Shown: positions 7,317-16,972, counted from the first letter of the stretch. The stretch is DNA of 64,000 bases from Kosakonia sp. H02 (GCA_030704225.1 CP131915.1:2976001-3040000); one strand, 5' to 3'. Notes: generated from the letters alone by a model not told the origin. Made by a program: numbers and translations.

Positions 7317-8615
7317 CTAGCTTTGCGCGGCCGGGTCGCCCACCGAGTGACTGACCACCTCTTCGGCCGTCTGGTTTTTCAGTACTGTCCAGATCAGCAC
7401 TGCGCCCATCAGGTCAAACAGCGCCAGTACGGCGAACAGCGGGCTGAAGCCGATAGTGTCAGCCAGCGCACCGACAACCAGTGCAAACATGGTACTTGCC
7501 ATCCACGCGGCCATACCGGTCAGACCGTTTGCCGTTGCCACTTCGTTACGACCAAATACGTCCGAAGAGAGAGTAATCAGCGCACCGGACAGAGACTGGT
7601 GAGCAAAACCACCGATGCACAGCAGACCAATTGCCACATACGGGCTGGTGAACAGACCAATCATGCCTGGGCCAATCATCAGCAGCGCACCCATGGTCAC
7701 CACCATTTTACGGGAGACAATCAGGTTGACGCCGAAGACGCGCTGGAATAGCGGCGGCAGGTAACCGCCGACGATGCAACCCAGGTCTGCGAACAGCATC
7801 GGCATCCAGGCAAACATCGCAATTTCTTTCAGGTTAAAGCCGTAAACCTTGAACATAAACAGCGGGATCCAGGCGTTAAACGTACCCCAGGCCGGTTCTG
7901 CCAGGAAACGCGGCAGCGCGATACCCCAGAACTGACGGGTGCCCAGGATCTGCCAGACCGACATTTTTTTACCGTTGTTAGTCTGGTGCTGTGATTCCTG
8001 ACCACCAATGATGTACTCGCGCTCTTCTTCGCTTAATTTTTTCTGATCGCGCGGGTGTTTATAGAAGTACAACCATGCCATTGCCCAAATAAAGCTCAGC
8101 ACACCGGAAATAATGAAAGCCATTTCCCAGCTATGCATCACGATTGCCCACACCACCAACGGCGGCGCAATCATCGCACCAATAGAGGAACCGACGTTGA
8201 AATAGCCTACAGCGATGGAACGTTCTTTCGCCGGGAACCATTCGGAAGCCGCTTTCAGGCCCGCCGGGATCATCGCAGCTTCAGCTGCACCGACCGCACC
8301 ACGCGCCAGTGCCAGGCCACCCCAGCTGCCTGCCAGCGCCGTTGCGCCACAGAACACTGCCCAGGTGATGGCGAAGAACGCATAGCCAATTTTGGTACCC
8401 AGAATATCCAGAACGTAGCCTGCAACAGGCTGCATGATGGTATAAGCCGCGGAATAGGCTGCAATAATGTACGAATATTGCTGAGTGGAGATGTGCAGCT
8501 CTTCCATCAACGTTGGAGCGGCTGCCGCTACGGTGTTACGTGTCAGGTAACCGAGCACGGTGCCGACCGTCACCAGTGCTATCATGTACCAACGTAATCC
8601 TTTGATTTTACGCAT
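7317..8615 (-). CDS. exuT: Hexuronate (galacturonate/glucuronate) transporter ExuT
   Basis: A 432-residue major facilitator of the anion:cation symporter group, with 12 predicted membrane helices, that takes up galacturonate and glucuronate with protons. Visible features are GYLTRNTVAAAAPTLMEEL after helix 1 and ARGAVGAAEAAMIPAGLKA in the N-terminal half. The start is placed at 8615 (MRKIKGLRWYMIAL), as in E. coli; the frame continues 39 codons upstream without family similarity. It is divergent from uxaC-uxaA across a 464-base control region that both units would share. Confidence 0.95.
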   Translation of the reverse strand: MRKIKGLRWYMIALVTVGTVLGYLTRNTVAAAAPTLMEELHISTQQYSYIIAAYSAAYTIMQPVAGYVLDILGTKIGYAFFAITWAVFCGATALAGSWGGLALARGAVGAAEAAMIPAGLKAASEWFPAKERSIAVGYFNVGSSIGAMIAPPLVVWAIVMHSWEMAFIISGVLSFIWAMAWLYFYKHPRDQKKLSEEEREYIIGGQESQHQTNNGKKMSVWQILGTRQFWGIALPRFLAEPAWGTFNAWIPLFMFKVYGFNLKEIAMFAWMPMLFADLGCIVGGYLPPLFQRVFGVNLIVSRKMVVTMGALLMIGPGMIGLFTSPYVAIGLLCIGGFAHQSLSGALITLSSDVFGRNEVATANGLTGMAAWMASTMFALVVGALADTIGFSPLFAVLALFDLMGAVLIWTVLKNQTAEEVVSHSVGDPAAQS

Positions 8616-8851
8616 GTAAACCTCATCGTTTGTGTTATTACCGCTTGCGCGGTCACCCTTCGAGCGTGTCGGAGGATGAAAACGGGAGGGCGCAGCCGGA
8701 AGAGGAGTTCCGGTACGGCCCAAACCTGCCATCAGTAAGCGTTTTTAAGTCGGCATCCGTACCGTAAAGTCCGATCAACGAGTTATCGGGAATGCATTCC
8801 GTCGGCCTATGTATTCGACGGCAGAAAGATAACTTGTCATACAACTTGAAA

Positions 8852-8869
8852 AGGTGAGTGACATCACAA
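8852..8869. promoter_or_regulatory. CRP-like site in exuT-uxaC region
   Basis: GGTGA-N6-TCACA matches the CRP palindrome TGTGA-N6-TCACA at nine of ten conserved positions. Its position between divergent uronate genes fits cAMP-CRP activation. Confidence 0.55.
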
Positions 8870-9009
8870 AAGTGTTTTTCTTTGTGTGGTCTTTAGCTTT
8901 GGCGGGACAAGCCAGATATGGCGCGGCCTGGCGGGGTGTTTGCGAGAATAAAGTGTAAATTTTTGTCTGCTTTTATTGATCCAACTCACGAAAATATCTT
9001 CGGACTATA

Positions 9010-9029
9010 GAAATTGGTGTGATAACTTT
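9010..9029. promoter_or_regulatory. ExuR-like operator upstream of uxaC
   Basis: AAATTGGTGTGATAACTTT resembles the ExuR/UxuR palindrome, with a perfect left half AAATTGGT. It lies 50 bases before the uxaC ATG, where repression would be expected. Confidence 0.5.
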
Positions 9030-9079
9030 GACAGCATGAAGGTAAAACATCAGACGCACTCGTTGAGAGGAAGACGATA

Positions 9080-10492
9080 ATGACCCCGTTTATGACTGAA
9101 GATTTTCTGTTAGATACCGAATTTGCTCGCCGCCTGTACCACGACTACGCAAAAGACCAGCCAATTTTTGACTATCACTGCCACTTGCCGCCGCAGCAGA
9201 TAGCCGAGAACTACCGTTTTAAAAACTTGTATGACATCTGGTTAAAAGGTGATCACTACAAATGGCGCGCGATGCGTACCAACGGCGTGCCGGAGCGCCT
9301 GTGTACCGGCGATGCTTCCGACCGTGAGAAGTATGACGCCTGGGCTGCGACCGTACCGCACACTATTGGCAACCCGTTATACCACTGGACGCATCTTGAA
9401 CTGCGTCGCCCGTTTGGTATTACAGGTAAGCTGTTTTCACCGTCGACTGCTGACGAAATCTGGCACATCGGTAACGAACTGCTGGCGCAGGACACATTCT
9501 CCGCTCGCGGCATCATGCAACAGATGAACGTGAAAATGGTCGGTACGACCGACGATCCGATTGATTCGCTGGAACACCACGCGGCGATTGCCAAAATCCC
9601 TTCCTTTGGCGCTAAAGTGCTGCCGAGCTGGCGTCCGGATAAAGCGTTCAATATTGAACAGGCAACCTTTAACGATTACATGGCGAAACTCGGTGAAGTC
9701 TCTGATACCGACATTCGTCGCTTTACGGATCTGCAAACCGCACTGACCAAACGTCTGGATCACTTCGAAGCCCACGGCTGTAAAGTGTCCGACCATGCGC
9801 TGGACGTAGTGCTGTTCGCTGAAGCCAGCGAAGCCGAACTGGATAGCATCCTCGCTCGCCGCCTGGCCGGTGAAACCCTGAGTGAAAAAGACGTCGCGCA
9901 GTTCAAAACGGCGGTGCTGGTCTGGCTGGGTGCGGAATACGCCCGTCGCGGTTGGGTACAGCAGTACCACATCGGCGCGCTGCGTAATAACAACCAGCGC
10001 CAGTTCAAACTGCTGGGGGCGGATGTGGGTTTCGACTCCATTAATGACCGCCCGCTGGCTGAAGAACTTTCCAGGCTGCTGAGCAAGCAGAATGAAGAGA
10101 ACCTGCTGCCGAAAACCATTCTGTACTGCCTGAACCCGCGCGATAACGAAGTGCTGGGCACCATGATCGGTAACTTCCAGGGTGAAGGTATGCCGGGCAA
10201 AATGCAGTTCGGCTCCGGCTGGTGGTTCAACGACCAGAAAGATGGCATGGAACGTCAGATGACCCAGCTCGCACAGCTTGGTCTGCTGAGCCGCTTCGTC
10301 GGTATGCTGACCGACAGCCGCAGCTTCCTGTCTTACACCCGTCATGAATACTTCCGCCGCATCCTGTGCCAGATGATTGGTCGCTGGGTCGAAGCGGGCG
10401 AAGCGCCGGCAGATATTCAACTGCTGGGCGAAATGGTGAAAAACATCTGCTTTAACAATGCACGTGATTACTTCGCGATTGAACTGAACTAA
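9080..10492 (+). CDS. uxaC: Glucuronate/galacturonate isomerase UxaC
   Basis: A 470-residue uronate isomerase, the same length as in E. coli. It converts D-glucuronate to fructuronate and D-galacturonate to tagaturonate in the cytosol, the first step after ExuT uptake. It is a member of the amidohydrolase superfamily; the metal-binding HCH motif is at residues 33-35 (FDYHCHLPP). A GAGAGGAAG ribosome-binding site precedes the ATG. It is followed after 17 bases by uxaA, with which it forms an operon. tagaturonate reductase (uxaB) and uxuAB are not in the window. Confidence 0.97.
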   Translation: MTPFMTEDFLLDTEFARRLYHDYAKDQPIFDYHCHLPPQQIAENYRFKNLYDIWLKGDHYKWRAMRTNGVPERLCTGDASDREKYDAWAATVPHTIGNPLYHWTHLELRRPFGITGKLFSPSTADEIWHIGNELLAQDTFSARGIMQQMNVKMVGTTDDPIDSLEHHAAIAKIPSFGAKVLPSWRPDKAFNIEQATFNDYMAKLGEVSDTDIRRFTDLQTALTKRLDHFEAHGCKVSDHALDVVLFAEASEAELDSILARRLAGETLSEKDVAQFKTAVLVWLGAEYARRGWVQQYHIGALRNNNQRQFKLLGADVGFDSINDRPLAEELSRLLSKQNEENLLPKTILYCLNPRDNEVLGTMIGNFQGEGMPGKMQFGSGWWFNDQKDGMERQMTQLAQLGLLSRFVGMLTDSRSFLSYTRHEYFRRILCQMIGRWVEAGEAPADIQLLGEMVKNICFNNARDYFAIELN

Positions 10493-10509
10493 GGCCGTTT
10501 GAGGTTGAT

Positions 10510-11997
10510 ATGCAATACATCAAGATCCATTCGCTGGATAACGTTGCGGTAGCACTGGCCGATCTTGCCGAAGGCGCGGAAGTCGTTGTCGACAACCAGA
10601 CCGTTCGGCTGCGCCAGGCGGTGGTGCGCGGGCATAAATTTGCCCTGCAACCCATTGCCGAGGGTGAGAATGTTGTCAAGTATGGTCTGCCAATTGGTCA
10701 TGCGACATCAGATATCGCGCCGGGTGAGCACATCCATTCCCATAACGCGCGTACTAATCTGGGCGATTTGGACGAGTATAGCTATCAACCTGATTTTCAG
10801 GATGAAGGCAGCCAGGCGGGCGATCGGGATGTCCAGATCTACCGCCGTGCTAATGGCGAAGTGGGGATCCGCAATGAATTGTGGATCCTGCCAACGGTCG
10901 GCTGTGTGAACGGCATTGCGCGCCAGATCCAGAACCGTTTCCTGAAAGAGACCGGTGACGCCGAAGGTATCGACGGCGTCTACCTGTTCAGCCACACCTA
11001 TGGTTGCTCACAGTTGGGCGACGATCACATCAACACCCGCACCATGCTGCAAAACATGGTGCGTCATCCAAACGCCGGTGCGGTGCTGGTTATTGGCCTT
11101 GGCTGTGAAAACAACCAGGTTGATGCCTTCCGCCAGACGCTCGGTGAGTTTGACCCACAACGCGTCCACTTTATGGTCTGCCAACACCAGGACGACGAAG
11201 TGGAGGCCGGGCTTGAGCACCTGCACGAGCTCTATCAGGCAATGCGCAACGATAAGCGTGAGCCGGGTAAACTGAGCGAGCTGAAATTTGGTCTCGAATG
11301 CGGCGGCTCTGACGGCCTGTCCGGGATCACCGCGAACCCGATGCTCGGTCGTTTCTCGGATTATGTGATTGGCAACGGCGGCACCACTGTGCTGACCGAA
11401 GTGCCGGAAATGTTTGGCGCAGAACGCATTCTGATGAGTCATTGCCGCGACGAAAGCACATTTGAGAAGACCGTTACCATGGTCAACGACTTCAAACAGT
11501 ACTTTATCGCCCACAATCAGCCGATTTATGAGAACCCATCGCCGGGTAACAAAGCGGGCGGCATCACCACGCTGGAAGAGAAATCGCTGGGCTGCACGCA
11601 GAAAGCCGGTGCCAGCCAGGTGGTGGACGTGCTGCGCTACGGCGAACGCCTGAAAACCCACGGCCTGAATCTGTTGAGCGCGCCGGGTAACGACGCGGTG
11701 GCCACCAGTGCTTTAGCCGGTGCGGGCTGTCATATGGTGCTATTCAGCACCGGTCGCGGGACGCCGTACGGTGGTTTTGTACCGACGGTAAAAATCGCGA
11801 CGAACAGTGAACTGGCGGCGAAGAAAAAACACTGGATCGACTTCGATGCGGGGCAATTGATTCACGGCAAAGCAATGCCGCAACTGCTGAACGAGTTTGT
11901 CGATGTGATTGTTGATATCGCCAACGGCAAGCAGACCTGCAATGAGAAAAACGATTTCCGCGAACTGGCGATATTTAAAAGTGGTGTGACTTTGTAA
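10510..11997 (+). CDS. uxaA: Altronate dehydratase UxaA
   Basis: A 495-residue iron-dependent altronate dehydratase that makes 2-keto-3-deoxygluconate. An N-terminal SAF-like domain (residues 1-100, with GHKFALQPI) is followed by the large catalytic domain with GLECGGSDGLSG and conserved cysteines (HTYGCSQLGDDH, GLGCENNQ). Length and sequence match E. coli UxaA. It is the second gene of uxaCA, and a strong terminator follows it. Confidence 0.97.
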   Translation: MQYIKIHSLDNVAVALADLAEGAEVVVDNQTVRLRQAVVRGHKFALQPIAEGENVVKYGLPIGHATSDIAPGEHIHSHNARTNLGDLDEYSYQPDFQDEGSQAGDRDVQIYRRANGEVGIRNELWILPTVGCVNGIARQIQNRFLKETGDAEGIDGVYLFSHTYGCSQLGDDHINTRTMLQNMVRHPNAGAVLVIGLGCENNQVDAFRQTLGEFDPQRVHFMVCQHQDDEVEAGLEHLHELYQAMRNDKREPGKLSELKFGLECGGSDGLSGITANPMLGRFSDYVIGNGGTTVLTEVPEMFGAERILMSHCRDESTFEKTVTMVNDFKQYFIAHNQPIYENPSPGNKAGGITTLEEKSLGCTQKAGASQVVDVLRYGERLKTHGLNLLSAPGNDAVATSALAGAGCHMVLFSTGRGTPYGGFVPTVKIATNSELAAKKKHWIDFDAGQLIHGKAMPQLLNEFVDVIVDIANGKQTCNEKNDFRELAIFKSGVTL

Positions 11998-12023
11998 GTT
12001 GCTCTGACGTGGAATAAAGTAAA

Positions 12024-12059
12024 GCGGCGTTTCAGCATCTGGAACGCCGTTTCTTTTTA
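12024..12059 (+). terminator. Rho-independent terminator after uxaA
   Basis: A stem CGGCGTTT/AACGCCG around 12025-12049 is followed by TTTCTTTTT. It ends the uxaCA transcript. Confidence 0.8.
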
Positions 12060-12078
12060 TCTACCCTAAGGAATTTCC

Positions 12079-12621
12079 ATGACTGCGTATTGGCTTGCCC
12101 AGGGCGTTGGGGTGCTTGCCTTTCTGATTGGTATTACAACCTTCATCAACCGCGATGAGCGTCGTTTCAAGAAGCAGCTTTCGCTGTATAGCGCGATTAT
12201 CGGCGTACATTTCTTCCTGATGGGCGCATTTCCTGCCGGTTCGAGCGCCATACTTAATGCCATCCGCACGCTGATTACCCTGCGAACCCGCAGCCTGTGG
12301 ATCATGGCGCTGTTTATTGTGCTGACTGGCGGGCTTGGGCTGGCAAAATACCATCACCCTGTTGAACTGCTGCCGGTCGCCGGGACGATTGTTAGCACCT
12401 GGGCACTGTTTCGTTTTAGAGGCCTGCCGATGCGCTGTGTGCTCTGGTGTTCCACCGGCTGCTGGGTGATCCACAACTTCTGGCTCGGATCGATTGGCGG
12501 CACGCTGATCGAGGGCAGCTTTCTCATCATGAACGGGCTGAACATCATTCGTTTCTGGCGCATGCAAAAACGCGGCATCGACCCATTTAAAGTCGAAACC
12601 GCGCAGCAAGAGACACGTTGA
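12079..12621 (+). CDS. ygjV: Inner-membrane protein YgjV (YgjV/ImpMP family)
   Basis: A 180-residue hydrophobic protein with five to six predicted helices. It matches E. coli YgjV (about 183 aa), which occupies the same place after uxaA. The opening YWLAQGVGVLAFLIGITTF and the later CWVIHNFWLGSIGGTLIEG are family-typical. No function is established. An AAGGAA ribosome-binding site sits 7-8 bases before the ATG. It is convergent with sstT, with 15 bases between the stops. Confidence 0.88.
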   Translation: MTAYWLAQGVGVLAFLIGITTFINRDERRFKKQLSLYSAIIGVHFFLMGAFPAGSSAILNAIRTLITLRTRSLWIMALFIVLTGGLGLAKYHHPVELLPVAGTIVSTWALFRFRGLPMRCVLWCSTGCWVIHNFWLGSIGGTLIEGSFLIMNGLNIIRFWRMQKRGIDPFKVETAQQETR

Positions 12622-12636
12622 TAAAAGATGACGAGG

Positions 12637-13881
12637 TTAGTTACGCAGAGGGTTATTTACCAGACGTTCGTCTTCCGCCTGGCAAACTGCCGCGGTAAAT
12701 AACACATCGGTGGAAGAGTTGAGGGCGGTTTCACAGGAGTCCTGCAACACGCCAATAATAAAGCCGACGGCTACTACCTGCATGGCGACATCGTTTGAAA
12801 TCCCAAACATATTACAGGCCAGCGGGATCAGCAGCAGAGAACCGCCCGCCACGCCGGACGCGCCACAGGCACAAAGTGAAGCCACCACGCTTAACAGCAG
12901 CGCCGTGGGCAGATCGACCGTAATGCCCAGCGTATGCACCGCCGCCAGCGCCAGCACGGTAATCGTAATTGCCGCACCTGCCATATTGATGGTTGCGCCC
13001 AGCGGGATAGAGACAGAATAGGTATCGCGATCCAGGTTGAGCTTCTCACACAGCGCCATATTCACCGGAATATTGGCCGCTGAACTGCGGGTGAAAAACG
13101 CGGTGACGCCGCTTTCGCGCAGGCAGGCAAAGACCAGCGGGAATGGATTACGGCGGATCTTCCAGTACACCAGCAGCGGGTTAACCACCAGCGCGACAAA
13201 CACCATGCAGCCAATCAGCACCACCAGCAGTTGCGCATAGCCTAATAGCGCACCAAAGCCTGATGTGGCAAGCGTGGAAGAGACCAGGCCAAAAATACCA
13301 ATCGGCGCGCAGCGAATCACCATTTTCACCATAAAGGTGACGGCGCTTGCCATATCCTGCACCAGGTTCTTTGTGGTCTCGTTGCTGTGACGCAGCGCAA
13401 AGCCCAACCCCACAGCCCACACCAGAATGCCGATATAGTTAGCGTCCATGATCGCCGTAACCGGGTTGGCAATCATGCTGGTGAGTAACCCGCGCAGCAC
13501 TTCCACAATGCCGGAAGGCGGGGTGACATCACTGGCTCCCGGCACAAGCTGGAGTGTGGAAGGGAACAAAAAGCTGGCCAGCACAGCGGTAAGCGCGGCG
13601 GTGAACGTGCCTAACAGGTAAAGCACCAGCACCGGACGCAGGCGCGTCTTTTGTCCTTGTTGATGACCGGCGATGGACGCCATCACCAGCATTAACACCA
13701 GCACTGGCGCAACAGCCTTTAGCGCACCAACAAAAAGCGTACCCAAAATACCGGTCGCGATAGCGGCGGGTTCGGAAATCCACGCCAGTAAAATACCCAG
13801 AATTAAGCCAATAAGAATCTGTTTCACCAGGCTGCCATCAATAAAGCGTTGCAGTAACCCGGTGGAGCGGTGCGTTGTCAT
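12637..13881 (-). CDS. sstT: Sodium/serine-threonine symporter SstT
   Basis: A 414-residue DAACS-family Na+-coupled transporter for serine and threonine. Conserved segments include VSIPLGATINMAGAAITI and the serine-rich reentrant loop around AFFTRSSAANIPVNMALCE. The start is the ATG at 13881 (MTTHRSTGLLQRF), with an AAAGGAAAAC ribosome-binding site. A second ATG five bases upstream runs into a stop after two codons and is not the start. The open frame continues upstream through non-coding sequence and was trimmed. Length equals E. coli SstT. Confidence 0.96.
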   Translation of the reverse strand: MTTHRSTGLLQRFIDGSLVKQILIGLILGILLAWISEPAAIATGILGTLFVGALKAVAPVLVLMLVMASIAGHQQGQKTRLRPVLVLYLLGTFTAALTAVLASFLFPSTLQLVPGASDVTPPSGIVEVLRGLLTSMIANPVTAIMDANYIGILVWAVGLGFALRHSNETTKNLVQDMASAVTFMVKMVIRCAPIGIFGLVSSTLATSGFGALLGYAQLLVVLIGCMVFVALVVNPLLVYWKIRRNPFPLVFACLRESGVTAFFTRSSAANIPVNMALCEKLNLDRDTYSVSIPLGATINMAGAAITITVLALAAVHTLGITVDLPTALLLSVVASLCACGASGVAGGSLLLIPLACNMFGISNDVAMQVVAVGFIIGVLQDSCETALNSSTDVLFTAAVCQAEDERLVNNPLRN

Positions 13882-14122
13882 GCCATGTTTTCCTTTCGTG
13901 TTGTGGCGTTGCATCCTGCATGTCTTTAGGGTGACATTTATCAGGATGTAACAATTGTTTGCAGAAGGAAGTATATGGACTCTGTGACAACAAGGAAGAG
14001 GGGAAAGAGAACTTTTACAGTCGGCTTCGGCTTTTTGATTTTTCGTTTCGGTGTTTTGTGACAGAAACGACAAGGCTGATGAAATAGCTGCCCTGGCGAC
14101 TGGCAGAGCAGCTATTTACGGC

Positions 14123-15088
14123 TTACGCCTTACTTTTCTTGTCGTTCTGATGGTTGACCCAGGCATTGATCAACAGCGTCAACACCAGGATGCTGCCCAC
14201 CACACCAAGGGAAATCGCAATCGGAATATGGAAGAAATCAACAATCAGCATCTTGATACCGATAAACACCAGGATCACCGACAGGCCATATTTCAGCATT
14301 GAGAAGCGTTCCGCCACGCCTGCCAGCAGGAAGTACATGGCGCGCAGACCGAGGATCGCAAACAGGTTCGAGGTCAGCACGATAAACGGATCGGTGGTGA
14401 CGGCGAAAATAGCCGGGATGCTGTCGACGGCAAAAATCACGTCGCTCAGCTCCACCAGAATCAGCACCAGTAACAGCGGCGTGGCGAACAGCAGGCCATT
14501 TTTACGCACGAAGAAGTGTTCGTTTTCGATGGTGTCCGTCATGCGCAGATGCCCGCGCAGCCAGCGCACCAGCGGCTTATCACCGATCCCGGTTTCATCC
14601 TCTTTCGCCAGCGCCATCTTCACACCGGTAAACAGCAGGAATGCGCCGAAGACATACAACAGCCACGAGAATTGCGTGATCAGCCAGCTACCGGCGAAAA
14701 TCATGATAGTACGCAGCACGATCGCCCCAAGCACGCCGTAGATCAGCACCCGGCGCTGTAACGCAGCAGGAATGGCGAAGTAGCTAAACAGCATCAGCCA
14801 GACGAAAACGTTGTCCACCGCCAGCGCTTTTTCAATCAGGTAACCGGTCAGAAACGCCAGAGCTTGTGTATCCGCCACCGCGCGCCCTTCGGTTTGTGTC
14901 AGATACCACCAGAAGGCGGCGTTAAACAGTAACGACAGGCTTACCCAAACTACCGACCAGACGGCCGCCTGCTTCATGGTCATCGTATGGACGCCGCGAC
15001 GCCCCTGAAGCAGAAGGTCGATCGCCAGCATGATAACCACAACGATGGCGAACCCACCCCATAACATCGGTGTGCCAACACTATTCAT
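14123..15088 (-). CDS. alx: TerC-family membrane protein Alx (manganese efflux)
   Basis: A 321-residue, mostly helical protein of the TerC family, shown in E. coli to take part in Mn2+ export and to be induced at alkaline pH. Acidic residues within membrane segments (EKALAVDNVFVWL and ELSDVIFAVDSIPAIF) are the family signature. The ATG at 15088 gives MNSVGTP, as in E. coli. A TTG codon directly before it is in frame, but is an unlikely start. A long structured leader of the yybP-ykoY class precedes the gene, so expression is probably controlled by Mn2+ and pH through that RNA. Confidence 0.95.
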   Translation of the reverse strand: MNSVGTPMLWGGFAIVVVIMLAIDLLLQGRRGVHTMTMKQAAVWSVVWVSLSLLFNAAFWWYLTQTEGRAVADTQALAFLTGYLIEKALAVDNVFVWLMLFSYFAIPAALQRRVLIYGVLGAIVLRTIMIFAGSWLITQFSWLLYVFGAFLLFTGVKMALAKEDETGIGDKPLVRWLRGHLRMTDTIENEHFFVRKNGLLFATPLLLVLILVELSDVIFAVDSIPAIFAVTTDPFIVLTSNLFAILGLRAMYFLLAGVAERFSMLKYGLSVILVFIGIKMLIVDFFHIPIAISLGVVGSILVLTLLINAWVNHQNDKKSKA

Positions 15089-15270
15089 CAACAGATCCTC
15101 ATCAAAACAAAAACGGCTAACGTCAGAAGACGTCAGCCGCTTGCTTTAGATGCAGGGAGACTCGCCTTCCGGCAAGGTCTCACTTACGTCAATGAAGACG
15201 CCCGGCGACCGGATGCGTTACGCATCGTAATGACGATCCACCGGCGATAAAGTTACTCCCCTTTGCAGGT
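15089..15270 (-). ncRNA. yybP-ykoY / PRE manganese riboswitch leader of alx
   Basis: On the minus strand the leader contains AAAGGGGAGTAAC (complement at 15252-15263), the GGGGAGUA core of the yybP-ykoY riboswitch. It is followed by GC-rich hairpins, the partner CCCTGCAT region, and a terminator-like stem at 15114-15139 with a T run just before the alx start. In E. coli the same element (PRE, sraF) responds to pH and Mn2+. The exact 5' end is not determined here. Confidence 0.85.
15108..15139 (-). terminator. Terminator-like hairpin within the alx leader
   Basis: A stem CGGCTGACGTC/GACGTTAGCCG followed by TTTTTGTTTT on the minus strand, about 20 bases before the alx ATG. It is the likely switching hairpin of the PRE element. 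Confidence 0.75.
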
Positions 15271-15329
15271 AACAAAATATGTCAACATATTGATGGCGTC
15301 AATGTTACCCGATCCGCCCTTACGAACCT

Positions 15330-16328
15330 TTACGCGGTGAGTTGCTGGCTAACGTCATCCGCCGGGAACACCACGCCCGTTTGTCGGCGGATCTCCGTTT
15401 GCAATTTCGCCGTAATACGGCTGACCGCCAGGCCCGGATGGTTGATTTCGTTCTCTTCCACCAGACGGGCAAACGTCTCTGCTTCATACAGCATGGTGTT
15501 GATATGCTGCGGCTGTGTCAGCTCCTGCGCTTTTCCGCCGCGCGGCACAAACGACACTTTCTGGCACTCAGAGATTTTTTCGATAACCAGGGCACCAGCT
15601 TCGCCCTGAATTTCACTCGGCAGCACGGAATCGCTGACTTTTGAGTGTTGCAGCGTGACGCTGAAATTGCCGTAATCCATCACCACTACGCCGTGCGCAT
15701 CCACGCCGCTTTCCAGCAGGCTTGCCGAGGCCTGTACGCCGTGCGGTTCGCCCCACAGCGCCACCGCAGAAGCAAGGCAATAAAAGCCGATATCCATAAT
15801 TGAGCCATTGGAAAACGCCGGGTTAAAAGTGTTCGGGTTCTCGCCATCCAGATAGCGCTGATAGCGCGACGAGTACTGGCAATAGTTGATAAAGGCTTTG
15901 CGCAGCTTGCCCGCTTTCGCAAGCGATTGTTTCAGCAGTACGAAATTCGGCAGGCTGGCGGTTTTAAAGGCTTCAAACAGCACCACCTGATTTTCGCGAG
16001 CGCAGGCGATGGCGGCTTCCACTTCACGCAGGTTAGAGGCCAGCGGTTTTTCGCAGATCACATGCTTTTTATGGCTGAGAAAGAGTTGGGTCTGCGGGAA
16101 GTGCAGGGAGTTGGGGCTGGCAATATACACCGCGTCAATCGCATCGCTTTGCGCCATCTCTTCAAGGGAAGTAAAGAGATGTTCAACGGGGTAGTCGTTG
16201 GCAAAAGTTTGCGCCTGTTCAAGGCGGCGGGAGTAAACGGCGGTGAGTTTATATTTGCCCGTTTCATGGGCGGCATCGACAAACTGGCGGGTGATCCAGT
16301 TTGTGCCTATGACAGCGAAACGTATCAT
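15330..16328 (-). CDS. ygjR: Gfo/Idh/MocA-family oxidoreductase YgjR
   Basis: A 332-residue NAD(P)-dependent oxidoreductase. The N-terminal Rossmann fold starts FAVIGTNWITRQF, a variant of GxGxxG. The family lysine lies in the CEKPLASN motif (about residue 95). The C-terminal alpha/beta domain binds the sugar-like substrate. It is the homologue of E. coli YgjR in the same neighbourhood; the substrate is not known. It is transcribed alone on the minus strand, 82 bases downstream of ygjP. Confidence 0.9.
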   Translation of the reverse strand: MIRFAVIGTNWITRQFVDAAHETGKYKLTAVYSRRLEQAQTFANDYPVEHLFTSLEEMAQSDAIDAVYIASPNSLHFPQTQLFLSHKKHVICEKPLASNLREVEAAIACARENQVVLFEAFKTASLPNFVLLKQSLAKAGKLRKAFINYCQYSSRYQRYLDGENPNTFNPAFSNGSIMDIGFYCLASAVALWGEPHGVQASASLLESGVDAHGVVVMDYGNFSVTLQHSKVSDSVLPSEIQGEAGALVIEKISECQKVSFVPRGGKAQELTQPQHINTMLYEAETFARLVEENEINHPGLAVSRITAKLQTEIRRQTGVVFPADDVSQQLTA

Positions 16329-16410
16329 AAAGGCGCTACTTCTCCGTAAAAGGGTTTTGCTGCCACTCTACCACGGCAAAATGACAAAACCAGTGCACTG
16401 GCGCGCACTC

Positions 16411-16902
16411 TTATTTCAACGCCAGATGCGTCAACCACAGTCGGGTATCAAACTCCAGCTGGTGGTATTGCGGCTCCATATGGCAGCACAGTTGATAAAA
16501 CGCTTTGTTGTGATCTTTCTCTTTCAGATGCGCCAGTTCGTGCACCACAATCATGCGCAGAAAGGCTTCCGGTGCGTCGCGAAATACCGTGGCGACACGG
16601 ATTTCCGCTTTGGCTTTAAGCTTGCCGCCCTGCACGCGAGAAACGGCGGTATGCAGGCCGAGCGCATTGTTCAGCACATGAATTTTGCTGTCATACATCA
16701 CTTTATTTATCGGCGAGGCATTACGCAGGAACTGGTTTTTCATCTCTTGCGTGTATTGATACAGCGCCTTATCGGTGGTGATGTCGTGGCTGTCGGGATA
16801 GCGTTTTTCCAGCACTTCGCCCAGACGGTTCTGTTCAATGAGCGTGGTAACCTGCGCCAGCAGCGATTCAGGATAGCCCTGAAGGTAGGTGAGTGTCTTC
16901 AT
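16411..16902 (-). CDS. ygjP: YgjP-family metal-dependent hydrolase
   Basis: A 163-residue protein of the YgjP/WLM (DUF45) metallopeptidase-like group. The zinc motif is HELAHLKEKDHNKAFY, with HExxH and a downstream histidine. E. coli YgjP is annotated as a UTP pyrophosphatase in some databases; I treat that as tentative because the motif alone would suggest a peptidase. It is divergent from rlmG, with a 70-base gap. A short protein start (MKTLTYLQGYPESLL) fits the family. Confidence 0.88.
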   Translation of the reverse strand: MKTLTYLQGYPESLLAQVTTLIEQNRLGEVLEKRYPDSHDITTDKALYQYTQEMKNQFLRNASPINKVMYDSKIHVLNNALGLHTAVSRVQGGKLKAKAEIRVATVFRDAPEAFLRMIVVHELAHLKEKDHNKAFYQLCCHMEPQYHQLEFDTRLWLTHLALK

Positions 16903-16972
16903 GGTGAAATGTGTTTACTTCCTCACTTAATTAAGCGATAAAACGCGCGAATTTTAGCACTGCGGAGGGGCG

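Larger units (their letters stand above)
8616..9079. promoter_or_regulatory. Divergent exuT / uxaCA control region
   Basis: No gene is supported in these 464 bases. They contain a CRP-like site (about 8852-8869) and an ExuR-like box (about 9010-9029), and must hold the outward promoters. Catabolite control and hexuronate induction are established for this regulon in E. coli. Here the sites are called by eye. Confidence 0.6.

Noticed and set aside
8653..8844. A 63-codon minus-strand frame between exuT and uxaC
   Set aside because: It has no recognisable domain and no ribosome-binding site, and it lies in the regulatory gap. It is treated as a chance frame.
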